Assembly (NCBI RefSeq): GCF_030294945.1
Contig: NZ_AP018448.1
Coordinates: 8,900,501-8,964,500, forward strand
DNA: 64,000 nucleotides
Direction of reading: 5' to 3'
Origin: Streptomyces graminofaciens
Lineage (GTDB): Bacteria; Actinomycetota; Actinomycetes; Streptomycetales; Streptomycetaceae
Position 1 is the stretch's first letter; every line of letters starts with the position of its first letter. The translations under genes were made by a program, and so were the position numbers. Positions 52,032 to 60,672 of the stretch are shown here, in pieces. The notes under the pieces were generated by a model, which saw nothing but the letters and a program-made list of their open reading frames with translations, was not told the DNA's origin and did not search any database.

Positions 52032-52116
52032 ACGACGGACCCGCACCCACCGACGCACCCCGCCCACCCGATCTCCCCCGTGCCCCAGACCTCACCCCCT
52101 GGGTAAAGTTCGCCCC

Positions 52117-52935
52117 ATGCGCGATCTAGGGGTGGGTTTCAGGTACCTCGTGCGAGGCCAGCGCTGGGTGGCCCGGCACGGCAAGCAGTACGGCTTCGGG
52201 CTGATCCCCGGCCTGATCACACTCGTGCTGTACCTCGGCGCGCTGACCGCCCTCGCCCTCTGGGGGCCGGACTTCGTCGCCTGGGCCACCCCGTTCGCCG
52301 ACGGGTGGTCCAGCCCCTGGCTGGGCCTCTTCCGCGGCCTCCTCACCGCCGTCCTCTTCGCCCTCGCCCTCCTCCTCGCGGTCGTCACCTTCACCGCCGT
52401 CACCCTCCTCATAGGCCAGCCCTTCTACGAGAACCTCTCCGAGAAGGTCGACCGGGACGTCTCGCCCGACGGCAGCGCCCCGGAGTCGGGCCTGCCGCTC
52501 TGGCGGGAGCTGGTGATCTCGGCCCGGGACAGCCTCCGTATCGTCATGCGGGCCGCCCTGTGGGGCGTACTGCTCTTCGGCCTCGGCTTCGTCCCGTTCA
52601 TCGGGCAGACCGTCGTCCCGGTCATCGGTTTCGTCGTCACCGGGTTCTTCCTCACCGAGGAGCTGACCGCCGTCGCCCTGCAGCGCCGCCGCGTCGAACT
52701 CCGCGACCGGCTCGCCCTGCTGCGCTCCCGCAAGACGCTGGTCTGGGGCTTCGGAACGCCGCTCGGCCTGGCCTTCCTGGTGCCGTTCGTCGCGGTCTTC
52801 CTGATGCCCGGCGCGGTCGCTGGCGCCACCCTCATGGCCCGCGACCTCCTAGGCGAGGAGACGGCCGACGAGGACGACGAAGCCCGCCCTCCCGTCCCCG
52901 GCGACATGTTCCGCAAGCCGGAGGTCGGCGCTTGA
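52117..52935 (+). CDS. EI24-domain (CysZ-like) membrane protein
   Basis: A 272-residue protein with four or more membrane helices (LIPGLITLVLYLGALTALAL, TAVLFALALLLAVVTFTAVT, ALWGVLLFGLGFVPFIGQTV, GLAFLVPFVAVFLMPGAVAG). The amphipathic segment GQPFYENLSEKVDR and FFLTEELTAVALQRRRVELR are EI24/CysZ landmarks. CysZ imports sulfate in Gram-negatives; for actinobacterial homologues the function is not settled. The acidic C-terminal tail ends PGDMFRKPEVGA. ATG 52117. Monocistronic. Confidence 0.82.
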   Translation: MRDLGVGFRYLVRGQRWVARHGKQYGFGLIPGLITLVLYLGALTALALWGPDFVAWATPFADGWSSPWLGLFRGLLTAVLFALALLLAVVTFTAVTLLIGQPFYENLSEKVDRDVSPDGSAPESGLPLWRELVISARDSLRIVMRAALWGVLLFGLGFVPFIGQTVVPVIGFVVTGFFLTEELTAVALQRRRVELRDRLALLRSRKTLVWGFGTPLGLAFLVPFVAVFLMPGAVAGATLMARDLLGEETADEDDEARPPVPGDMFRKPEVGA

Positions 52936-53075
52936 ACGAGTCCTCGCCGTGGCGGCGATCACCGTCCTGGCCGTCATAGCCCCCGGCGCCGGCTTCGCCA
53001 CGGTCATCCGCGACAGCTGTCTCCACGGCCGGACGACCGGGATCCTCGCCGCCACCGGAGTTGCTGACACCGCAT

Positions 53076-53256
53076 CTAGGGCGTGTTTCGAAAGTCCCGT
53101 CTGCCCCGCGACGCCTGGCACGGCACCTCGCCGCGTTGTCGGGGTCGTCCGCGTACACCCAGTACGCGGACGACCCTCCGCCTTGCGACGCACCGCACCG
53201 GACGCCGCGGGCCCCGCCCTCCGGGCGGACGACGCTACTTTCGAAACACGCCCTAG
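53076..53256. mobile_element. 181-bp MITE with perfect 20-bp terminal inverted repeats
   Basis: Left end CTAGGGCGTGTTTCGAAAGT (53076-53095); the right end, 53237-53256, is its exact reverse complement. A perfect internal hairpin is formed by GTCGTCCGCGTAC (53144-53156) and GTACGCGGACGAC (53162-53174). No transposase is encoded. CTAG at both tips may be part of the target. I recall near-identical elements in many Streptomyces genomes. It lies between the EI24 gene and the pyroglutamyl-peptidase-like gene. Confidence 0.88.
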
Positions 53257-53270
53257 TGGCCCAGATCGCA

Positions 53271-54527
53271 CTAGGAAATCGAGCTGGTGATCGCCACGGC
53301 CACGATCGCCCGCACCTGCGCCACGATGTCCAGCCGGTTCCGTACGAACTCGGGGTCCGTCACCGCCCCGGTCGCCGGATCGGTGTTGCCCGTCCCGAAC
53401 TGCAGCACGGGCGTGTGCACATGCCCGCCCGGCAGTACGTCGTGCAGCCCCAGGCGGTCGCGCAGCAGCGTGGCACGGTAGGCGATCTCGTTGGAGAGGT
53501 AGTTCCCGCCGCCCCCGGCACGGGCCGTCGATCCGGCGGTCGGCCCCTCGGGCCGTACGACCGCCTCCGTACCGCCCGCCGGTATCTCCGTCACGCTCGT
53601 GTTGTCGTACACCGGGAAGCGCCCGGTGCTCGCGCCGACGATCGCCTCGTACGGCAGGGTCGTGGACGTCCACTGGGGCTGGGTGGCGGGGTCGGTGACC
53701 GGGACGGTCTCGGTCCGCCCGATGGTGTCGTTGTCGGGGAAGCCGCCGCGCCAGGCGCCGTTCGTCCGCTCGATGTCGAAGCGGCCGACCCGCCCCTGGC
53801 TCACGGTGGTGAACAGATCGACCTCCTTCAGATACGGCCGCAGCGTCCGCTCCACCACCCCGTCCGCGAAGTCCTGCCAGCGGACCGGGAAGACGGCGGT
53901 CTCGATCCGCGCCGGGCCGTCCTCGGTCTCGATCACCGTGCCGTCCAGCGCGAGCGCGGTCGCCCCGGACGGGTTGGAGATCCGCACGTCCCGGTCCAGC
54001 GTGAACGGGTCGAAGCCGGTGACGAGGATCCGCTTGATCCCCTTGCCGCGCGGGAACCGGATGTCCTCCTGCCCGCGCGACGCCCGCTCCAGCGCGCCGA
54101 TCAGCCGGGCCCGTTGGGCGTCACCCAGCCCGAACTCCGGCTCCCAGCCCCGCACTTCCCGCGTCATCCCCAGCCGCGCCCAGTACAGCGGCCGGTCGTC
54201 GTCCCTGCTGAGGTCACCACCGGCCGGCCCCCGCCCCTGCGCCCGGGCGACGGCCCGCTGCCACAGCGCGGATCCCTGCCGTACGACAACGCGCTGTGCC
54301 TGCGCGTACGAGTGGGCCGAGCCGAGCGCCCGGGCGAACTCCTCGGCCGCCGTGTCGAATCCGGACCGGCGCAGGATCTCCTGGGGGACGGCACGGTCGA
54401 GCCGTTGCTCCTCGACCGTGAGGGGTGTCGGCGCGGCCGTGGCGGGTGAGGCGAGTCCGCCGCTCGCCAATAGCGCCACCAGCCCGAGCACTCCTGGCCT
54501 GCTGAGCCGAACGCAAAGGGAAATCAA
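53271..54527 (-). CDS. Secreted pyroglutamyl-peptidase-like protein
   Basis: About 418 residues from a TTG at 54527, chosen because it opens an ideal signal peptide (ISLCVRLSRPGVLGLVALLA, cut near ATAAP). GTG 54599 is another possibility; no good ribosome-binding site decides. Residues about 145-405 resemble pyroglutamyl peptidase I (ILVTGFDPFTLDRDVRISNP). The family's active-site Cys motif appears as GGNYLSNEIAY, with Ser in place of Cys, while the His region GGHVHTP is kept. Catalysis is therefore doubtful or changed. The MITE lies just beyond the stop codon. No operon partner. Confidence 0.72.
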   Translation of the reverse strand: MISLCVRLSRPGVLGLVALLASGGLASPATAAPTPLTVEEQRLDRAVPQEILRRSGFDTAAEEFARALGSAHSYAQAQRVVVRQGSALWQRAVARAQGRGPAGGDLSRDDDRPLYWARLGMTREVRGWEPEFGLGDAQRARLIGALERASRGQEDIRFPRGKGIKRILVTGFDPFTLDRDVRISNPSGATALALDGTVIETEDGPARIETAVFPVRWQDFADGVVERTLRPYLKEVDLFTTVSQGRVGRFDIERTNGAWRGGFPDNDTIGRTETVPVTDPATQPQWTSTTLPYEAIVGASTGRFPVYDNTSVTEIPAGGTEAVVRPEGPTAGSTARAGGGGNYLSNEIAYRATLLRDRLGLHDVLPGGHVHTPVLQFGTGNTDPATGAVTDPEFVRNRLDIVAQVRAIVAVAITSSIS

Positions 54528-54738
54528 GGGAGTTCGTGCCTTCCGTCGCTGTGGGGTGTCGCCGGACGGCCGCAGTATCGCGTGCCGGGCGGGACGCACG
54601 CCACAGGTGGGGCGGGGAGCGGTTTCGCCCACGCGTGCGACGGGGTATGTGGGGGAGGCGCTGTTCGATGGCGTATGCATCGAACGCATCGACTCCTGTT
54701 CCATCACGGGTAGTTGACCACCACGGGGGAGGTCAGCA

Positions 54739-55290
54739 GTGCGAGACGCGTACGACGGACAAGCCGTGGACCGGCTGGCACGGGCCGTGCTGGCGGGCCG
54801 GGAGCTCAACGAGGACGCCGGGCTCGACGCCCGCGCGGAACTGGCCCAGTTCGACGTGGTCGCCCGGGCCTTCCACCGCACGCCCCGGCGCGGCCGACGG
54901 GCGCGGCGCCGCCAGGAACCGCTGGCGTTCGGCGTCGAGGGGATCACCGCGGCGGTCACCGCGCTGGTCCTGGCGGTCGCCGTGGACGTACTGAGCCAGC
55001 TGGCCCGGGACCGCACCCGCCGCACGATGCCCCGCGTCACCGCCTGGTTCCGCCGCGTGGTGCTGCGCCGCCCTGTGCCGTTGCCCCCACCGGACTCGGA
55101 CCCGGACGCGGAACCCACTACGGGACCGATGGTCGAGCTGACCCCGGAACAGATGCGGACCATCCACCGCGTGGCCCGTCGGCACGCCCGCCGGATGCGC
55201 GTCCCGGCCGCCACGGCGGAGGCGATCGCGAACGGCATCGTCGCAGAACTCGCGATGTCGAACGGCTCGGGCGAACCCAGCCGTGACTAG
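54739..55290 (+). CDS. Single-pass membrane protein, partner of M48 protease
   Basis: A 183-residue protein. Soluble N-terminal part (DAYDGQAVDRLARAVLAGRE), an Arg-rich stretch (RTPRRGRRARRRQ), one membrane helix (VEGITAAVTALVLAVAVDVL, about residues 67-86), and a C-terminal helical part (LTPEQMRTIHRVARRHARRM). I know no family. GTG 54739 is preceded by GGGGAGG. It overlaps the M48 protease gene by 8 bp, so co-translation and a shared function are likely, perhaps as a regulatory or adaptor subunit. Confidence 0.65.
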   Translation: MRDAYDGQAVDRLARAVLAGRELNEDAGLDARAELAQFDVVARAFHRTPRRGRRARRRQEPLAFGVEGITAAVTALVLAVAVDVLSQLARDRTRRTMPRVTAWFRRVVLRRPVPLPPPDSDPDAEPTTGPMVELTPEQMRTIHRVARRHARRMRVPAATAEAIANGIVAELAMSNGSGEPSRD

Positions 55291-57406
55291 CCCCCCACCC
55301 ACGGAAGTCCGCCAACGCGACCCGTTCGCCGTCCCCTCCGGCACGACCCTGCGCTTCGGCCTGCTGGTGCTCAGCGCCACCGTGGTGGTGATGACGAGCG
55401 CGGCGCAGCAGATCGGACCCCGGCTGACCGGTGACGCGACCCGGCGTGCCCTCGTCGCGTACCGGGCCTGCTGGGAGCGGGAGAACCGGGAGATGGGCGG
55501 TCTCCCGACGAACGACACGCGGTCGACCGTCGAGGTGTGCGGCGCCGACCCCCGTGTGATCGGCCTCTGGGTGCCCGTCACCGCGATCCTCGTCTTCTGG
55601 CTGCTGGTGTTCGCCGTCTACTGGCTCCTGCCGGCCTGGCGGCTCCGCCGCCGCAGGTACGTCCCCCTTGGCCCCGAACTCCCCGACGCCGTACGGGCGT
55701 TGGAGGCGCTGCGGGACAGGGCGGGCGCCGAGCCCGTCTCCTGGTACGCGCAGCCCCTGGACCCCCGGGTCTCGGCGCTGGCGTTCGGCCGGTGGCGACG
55801 CCGGTACATCGTGCTCAGCGGCGGCCTGCTCGCGCTGCGCACCACCCGGCCGGCCACCTTCGAGGCCGTGGTCCTGCACGAACTCGCCCATGTGCGCAAC
55901 CGGGACGTCGACATCAGCTATCTGACCATCGCCGCGGGCCGGGTCGCCCTGCCCGTCCTGCTGCTGACTCTGCCCGGCGGCATCGGCTGGCCGTTGGTGC
56001 AGCACGAGGGCACGGGCGGCCTGGTGTCGGGCGCCGCCAGTTCGCTCCAGACCCTGAGCCTGCTTGTCGTCGTACCGCTGGCCCGCCGGTCGGTGCTGCG
56101 CAGCCGCGAGTTCTACGCCGACGCCCGCGCCCGGCAGTGGACGACCGCGCCGGACGCCCTGCGCTCGCTCTTCGACGCGGGGGACACCGGGCGCCGTCGC
56201 CTGACGGGCACGCTCCTGCGGGTGCACCCTTCTGCCCGGCAGCGGCAGGCCGTGCTCGACGACCCTGCGCCCCTGTTCCGCAGCGGCTTCTGGGAACTGT
56301 TCGCCGTCGGCTGTGTGCTCGGCGCGCTCCGCTCCGACATCGACGGCACGTTCGTCCTCAACTCCGCGCTCGGGGAGTGGGCCGACGCCGTCAAGGACCA
56401 CGCGGCGGCCGCCGTCGTCGGGGTGCTGTGCGCGGCGGTCGTGGGCTTCCTCGCGCTGCGCGCCAACGAGGGGTTCGCCGGGGCGACCAGGTCCGTGCTG
56501 CGGGCGCCCGCCTGGGGCCTCGGCTGTGGCCTGGCCCTGGGTGGCGGCGTCCTCGACGGCACCACGGCCTGGGCGCTGGCCACCACGGGCCGGCACGGTG
56601 TCGCGTTCCTGCCGTGGACGGTGCTGCTCGCCCTGACGGCGTTCGTCGCGGCGCGCTGGATGTCCGCCACGGTCCGTATCTGGCAGCGGGGTTGGCCGCA
56701 CCGGCGGCACCCGGTCCTGACACTGTGCGCGCTCGCCGCCGCCCTGGGCCTCCTCTTCGGCAGCGCCCTGTTCTGGCTGATGAAGCTGATGGTCGCCGAG
56801 GCCCTGATGGCGAGCATCATCGGCCGGAACACACCGGAGATCGTCTCCTTCGCCCTCGGGACCGTGACCGACGCGGCGGCCCGCTCGCCGTACCTGGTCT
56901 GCGCGGCGACCCTGGCGGCCCTGCTCCCACTGCTGGGTCAGGCGAGCTCCTCGTACCCCGGTGCCCGCTTCGAACTGCGCCGCACGGTGGGGCGGGGCAT
57001 GCTGTGGGGGCTGTGCCTCGTGGCCGGGGTGATCCTGCTCGAATTCGCCGGGATCACCGGCGTGGGGCTGCTCGTCGTGGCGGTCGCGCAGCTCGTCCTC
57101 GCCATCAAAAACGGCCGTCGTCCGCGCGGCTGCGGCCTGGCCTTCGCCCATGCGGTCCTGGCGACTGCCGTCGCCGGTGTCCTGGCCATCGCGGGCGCCG
57201 ACACGATGGTGTCGCTGCTGAACTGCTGGGCGGGGGACCGGTGCGCCGCGCCCAGCGTGACCTACATGGCCCTCGGCATCGGCCTGAGCACCCTCTTCGC
57301 GCTGTCCGTCGCGGCCTGCGTCCCCTCGACCCGCAAGGGACGAGCCCCACGCCGGGTCATGTGGCGGCCCCCGGCGGGCCCGTACTGGTACGGGCCGCCA
57401 CGCTAG
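55283..57406 (+). CDS. M48-family membrane metallopeptidase
   Basis: A 707-residue protein. Two N-terminal membrane helices flank an extracytoplasmic loop with two Cys residues (AYRACWERE, TVEVCGADP). The M48 zinc site is VVLHELAHVRNRD (His199, Glu200, His203) with third ligand Glu276 in RSREFYADARARQ. The C-terminal 350 residues hold about eight more helices, far more than HtpX-type enzymes (about 290 residues). The catalytic residues are all kept. It probably cleaves membrane proteins; the substrate is unknown. GTG 55283 overlaps the preceding gene. It ends WYGPPR, 18 bp before the convergent tetR. Confidence 0.85.
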   Translation: MTSPPPTEVRQRDPFAVPSGTTLRFGLLVLSATVVVMTSAAQQIGPRLTGDATRRALVAYRACWERENREMGGLPTNDTRSTVEVCGADPRVIGLWVPVTAILVFWLLVFAVYWLLPAWRLRRRRYVPLGPELPDAVRALEALRDRAGAEPVSWYAQPLDPRVSALAFGRWRRRYIVLSGGLLALRTTRPATFEAVVLHELAHVRNRDVDISYLTIAAGRVALPVLLLTLPGGIGWPLVQHEGTGGLVSGAASSLQTLSLLVVVPLARRSVLRSREFYADARARQWTTAPDALRSLFDAGDTGRRRLTGTLLRVHPSARQRQAVLDDPAPLFRSGFWELFAVGCVLGALRSDIDGTFVLNSALGEWADAVKDHAAAAVVGVLCAAVVGFLALRANEGFAGATRSVLRAPAWGLGCGLALGGGVLDGTTAWALATTGRHGVAFLPWTVLLALTAFVAARWMSATVRIWQRGWPHRRHPVLTLCALAAALGLLFGSALFWLMKLMVAEALMASIIGRNTPEIVSFALGTVTDAAARSPYLVCAATLAALLPLLGQASSSYPGARFELRRTVGRGMLWGLCLVAGVILLEFAGITGVGLLVVAVAQLVLAIKNGRRPRGCGLAFAHAVLATAVAGVLAIAGADTMVSLLNCWAGDRCAAPSVTYMALGIGLSTLFALSVAACVPSTRKGRAPRRVMWRPPAGPYWYGPPR

Positions 57407-57424
57407 CCATGCGCAGCCGGCACG

Positions 57425-58012
57425 TCACCCCTCACCCAGCAACACCAGAAAGTCCCGGAACGCCCCCGGCATGTCGACGCCCTCGGGATCCAGCAGCCAC
57501 TGGTACTGCAAACCGTCCATCACGGCCACCAGCAACGGCGCGGCCTGCTCCGGCGACAGCCCGCTCGGCAACCGCTCCCCGTACTCGGCCCGCAGCACCT
57601 CCGCCATCACCCCCCGCACCCGCCCGTACCGCTCGGTGAAGAACTCCCGCGCCGGGTGCCCCTCCGTCACGCTCTCCCCGAGCAGTGCGGAGAACGTCTG
57701 TACGATCCCGGGCCGCATGGCGTTGTACTCCACGAGGGATCCCAGCAGATCGAGCCGCCACGGGGTGTCGGGCACGGCGTCCCACTGGTCCCGCTCCTTG
57801 AGCACGGCGACGAGCAGCGCGTCCTTGGTCGGGAAGTAGTGCAACAGGCCCTGCTGGGTGAGCCCCACCCGCTCGGCGACCGCGGCCATGCTCGCACCCC
57901 GGTAACCGCGCTCGGCGATCACCTCCAGCGCCGCCCGCACGATCTCGGCGCGCCGCTCCTCACCTCTGACGCCCCTGACCCTGGTCCCGCTCATGGCGTC
58001 ACCGTACGGCAT
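57425..58012 (-). CDS. TetR-family transcriptional regulator
   Basis: A 195-residue regulator. The HTH is typical (EERRAEIVRAALEVIAERGY, then GASMAAVAERVGLTQQGLLHYFPTKDALL split by the turn). The C-terminal ligand domain has EYNAMRPGIVQTFSALLGES and QAAPLLVAVMDGLQYQWLLD, a BetI/AcrR-like pattern. Start at ATG 58012 or the Met at 57994 (MSGTRV). It is divergent from the GH3 β-glucosidase gene and likely controls it; the ligand could be a glycoside or aglycone. Confidence 0.87.
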   Translation of the reverse strand: MPYGDAMSGTRVRGVRGEERRAEIVRAALEVIAERGYRGASMAAVAERVGLTQQGLLHYFPTKDALLVAVLKERDQWDAVPDTPWRLDLLGSLVEYNAMRPGIVQTFSALLGESVTEGHPAREFFTERYGRVRGVMAEVLRAEYGERLPSGLSPEQAAPLLVAVMDGLQYQWLLDPEGVDMPGAFRDFLVLLGEG

Positions 58013-58059
58013 ACGACCCCACCGACACCCTCGTAATATAACGGCAAGATCACAAAACC

Positions 58060-58078
58060 TACCGCTCTACAGGTAATG
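58060..58078. promoter_or_regulatory. Possible TetR operator in the tetR/GH3 spacer
   Basis: ACCTACCGCTCTACAGGT near 58058-58075 has matching outer arms (ACCT/AGGT, and TACC/GGTA shifted by one). The 113-bp spacer is AT-rich at TAATATAACGG (58034-58044), a plausible promoter part. The dyad is imperfect, so this is tentative. Confidence 0.35.
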
Positions 58079-58125
58079 CGTGCACGATGGAGGGGAGAAG
58101 ACGGACTCGACGAGGAGGCACCGCG

Positions 58126-60582
58126 ATGGCGGAAACCCGGTCCACCCGGAGCGCGACGACGGCCGACGAGGCCCGCGAGGCCGTCGTGGAGGCGGCGCTC
58201 GGCAAGCTCGACCTCGACGCCAAGGCCCGCCTGCTCGCCGGCCAGGACATGTGGACCCTGCCCGCGCTGCCCGAGATCGGCCTGCGGTCCCTCGTCATGT
58301 CGGACGGCCCGATCGGCGTACGAGGAGTGCGCTGGACCGCCGACGACCCCTCCGTCGCACTGCCCTCCCCGACCGCCCTGGCCGCCACCTGGGACCCCGA
58401 ACTCGCCCGTAGAGCAGGCGTGTTGCTCGCCCAGGAGGCCCGCCGCAAGGGCGTCCACGTCCTCCTCGCCCCCACCGTCAACCTGCACCGCTCACCGCTC
58501 GGCGGCCGCCACTTCGAGGCGTACAGCGAGGACCCGTACCTCACCGGCGAGATCGGCTCGGGTTACGTCACCGGCGTCCAGTCCGGCGGCGTCGGCACCA
58601 CGGTCAAGCACTTCGTCGCCAACGACGCCGAGACCGACCGCTTCACCGTCAACAACCTGGTCTCCGAACGCGCCCTGCGCGAGCTGTACCTCGCCCCCTT
58701 CGAGGCGATCGTCGCGAACGCCCACCCTTGGGGCATCATGACCGCCTACAACACGGTCAACGGCACGACCATGACCGAGCACCACTACCTCGTCAACGAT
58801 GTCCTGCGCGGCGAATGGGGCTTCGACGGCTTCAACGTCTCCGACTGGATGGCCGCCCGCTCCACCACCGGCGCCCTCACCGGCGGCCTCGACGTCGCCA
58901 TGCCCGGCCCGGTCACCGTCTACGGCGAGGCCCTCGCCGCCGCCGTACGCGCGGGCGAGGCCGACGAGTCCAAGGTCGACGAGGCGGTACGCCGGGTCCT
59001 GCGCCTGGCCGCCCGCGTGGGCATCCTGGAAGGCGCCGACCCGGTCGTCCCCGAGCCGCCCGCGCCGGTCGACGGCGAGGCCCTGGCCCGCGAGATCGCC
59101 CGCCGCGCCTTCGTCCTCGTACGCAACGAGGCCGGCGCCCTGCCCCTGCGGCCCGGTACCGAGGTGGCGCTGCTCGGAGCCGCCGCCCGCGACGCCCGCG
59201 TCCTCGGCGGCGGCTCCGCCACCGTCTTCCCCGCCCGGACGGTCTCCCCCCTCGACGGCCTCACGGCAGCCCTCCCCGACGGCACCCTCACCTACGCCCT
59301 CGGCGCGGACCCGAACGAGGAACTGGCGGTGGCAGACAAGGGATTCACCCTCCGAGCCGTCTGCCGAGACGCGACCGGCACGGTCATCGGCATCGGCTCC
59401 GCCCCCAACGGCCAGATCCAGTGGATGGGTTCGGACCTCCCCGACGGCGTCACCCACGACGTCCTGCACACCGTCGAACTGACCGGCACCTTCACCCCGC
59501 GTACCACCGGCACCCACACCTTCGGCATCAAGGGCCTCGGCGCCTTCAAGCTCACCGTCGACGGCACCACCCACTTCGACGCCGCCCAGACCACCGACAA
59601 GGACGACCCCTTCGAGGCGTTCTTCGGCGCCCCGGTCCCGCGAGCCCAGGCCGAACTGACGGAGGGCGAGCCGGTGGAGGTCTCCCTCACCCATGTGGTC
59701 GCCCTCCCCGCCGACATCCCCTTCAAGGTCATCGGCTTCTCCCTCTGCCACCAGGAACCCCAGCGCGACGCCGACGAGTTGATCGCCGAGGCGGTGGAGG
59801 CGGCCCGGGCGGCGGACACGGCCGTCGTGGTGGTCGCCACGACGGACCGCGTGGAGTCCGAGGGCTTCGACCGCACGACCACGCGACTCCCGGGCCGCCA
59901 GGACGACCTGGTCCGCGCCGTGGCCGCCGCCAATCCCCACACCGTCGTGGTCGTGAACTCCGGCTCCCCGGTGGAACTCCCCTGGCGCGACGAGGTCGCC
60001 GCGATCCTTCTCACCTGGTTCCCCGGTCAGGAGGGCGGCGCGGCCCTCGCCGACGTCCTCACCGGCACCCATGAGCCCGGCGGCCGCCTCCCCACCACCT
60101 GGGGCCCGCTCCAGGAAGCCCCGGTCACCCAGGTGACCCCCGCCAACGGCGAACTCACCTACGACGAGGGCGTGTTCATCGGCTACAGCGCCTGGGAGAA
60201 GACGTCCACACCCCCGTCGTACCCCTTCGGCCACGGCCTCGGCTACACGGACTGGACGTACGAGTCCCTGGAGATCACGGCCGGCACGACGGCGAAGATC
60301 CGCGTCCGCAACACGGGTGAGCGGGCGGGACGGGAGGTCGTCCAGGTCTATCTCGCCCCGACGACCCCGGACACGGACCGCCCGGCTCGCCGACTGGCGG
60401 GCTTCGCGCTGGTGGAGGCGGGTCCGGGGGAGGCGACGGAGGCCGTCGTCGAACTGCCCCGCCGAGCCTTCGAGACCTGGGACGAGAAGACCGACTCCTG
60501 GACGTACAGGAGGGGTTCGTACGAGGTGGAGGCGGGCCGTTCCATCACGGACCGCCGCGTCACGGCAACCATTCAGGCGTAG
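58126..60582 (+). CDS. GH3 β-glucosidase with PA14 insert
   Basis: An 818-residue glycoside hydrolase family 3 enzyme. The N-terminal barrel has KHFVANDAETDRF and the nucleophile Asp240 (FNVSDWMAARS). The α/β sandwich is interrupted by a PA14 domain at about residues 403-538 (TFTPRTTGTHTFGIKGLGAF), which usually caps the active site. The fibronectin-III-like end has GEVVQVYL-type strands (REVVQVYLAPTTP). No signal peptide, so intracellular hydrolysis of β-glucosides. ATG 58126 with AGGAGG 7 bases upstream. Likely controlled by the divergent TetR. Confidence 0.93.
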   Translation: MAETRSTRSATTADEAREAVVEAALGKLDLDAKARLLAGQDMWTLPALPEIGLRSLVMSDGPIGVRGVRWTADDPSVALPSPTALAATWDPELARRAGVLLAQEARRKGVHVLLAPTVNLHRSPLGGRHFEAYSEDPYLTGEIGSGYVTGVQSGGVGTTVKHFVANDAETDRFTVNNLVSERALRELYLAPFEAIVANAHPWGIMTAYNTVNGTTMTEHHYLVNDVLRGEWGFDGFNVSDWMAARSTTGALTGGLDVAMPGPVTVYGEALAAAVRAGEADESKVDEAVRRVLRLAARVGILEGADPVVPEPPAPVDGEALAREIARRAFVLVRNEAGALPLRPGTEVALLGAAARDARVLGGGSATVFPARTVSPLDGLTAALPDGTLTYALGADPNEELAVADKGFTLRAVCRDATGTVIGIGSAPNGQIQWMGSDLPDGVTHDVLHTVELTGTFTPRTTGTHTFGIKGLGAFKLTVDGTTHFDAAQTTDKDDPFEAFFGAPVPRAQAELTEGEPVEVSLTHVVALPADIPFKVIGFSLCHQEPQRDADELIAEAVEAARAADTAVVVVATTDRVESEGFDRTTTRLPGRQDDLVRAVAAANPHTVVVVNSGSPVELPWRDEVAAILLTWFPGQEGGAALADVLTGTHEPGGRLPTTWGPLQEAPVTQVTPANGELTYDEGVFIGYSAWEKTSTPPSYPFGHGLGYTDWTYESLEITAGTTAKIRVRNTGERAGREVVQVYLAPTTPDTDRPARRLAGFALVEAGPGEATEAVVELPRRAFETWDEKTDSWTYRRGSYEVEAGRSITDRRVTATIQA

Positions 60583-60597
60583 GGCGCGGCCGGATCT

Positions 60598-60670
60598 TCC
60601 AGGGGCGCGGGGCCGTATAGATGTGCGGCTCCGCCGCCTGGGCGTGACCAGCCCCCACCCACCCGCAGCC
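60598..60670. repeat. Streptomyces intergenic stem-loop repeat, forward copy
   Basis: CAGGGGCGCGGGGCCGTATA, then GATGTGCGGCTCCGCCGCCTGG and GCGTGACCAGCC…CACCCGCAGC. It matches the reverse complement of the copy at 20205-20275 in block order (hairpin arm, GTAT, CGGCTCCGCCG, GGGCG, CCCGC). The left hairpin arm is degraded here. Confidence 0.7.
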
Positions 60671-60672
60671 GA

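Noticed and set aside
53144..53174. Perfect hairpin as a terminator for the EI24 gene
   Set aside because: It is an internal part of the MITE, 209 bp after the stop, so its presence is explained by the element.
52949..53290. Small hydrophobic frame after the EI24 gene
   Set aside because: It has no convincing ribosome-binding site and runs through the MITE. The front part may be a remnant, but no family is recognised.
54528..55238. Extension of the pyroglutamyl-peptidase-like frame to 655 codons
   Set aside because: The extra part is antisense to the gene at 54739-55290 and has no family sequence; a signal peptide fits a start near 54527.
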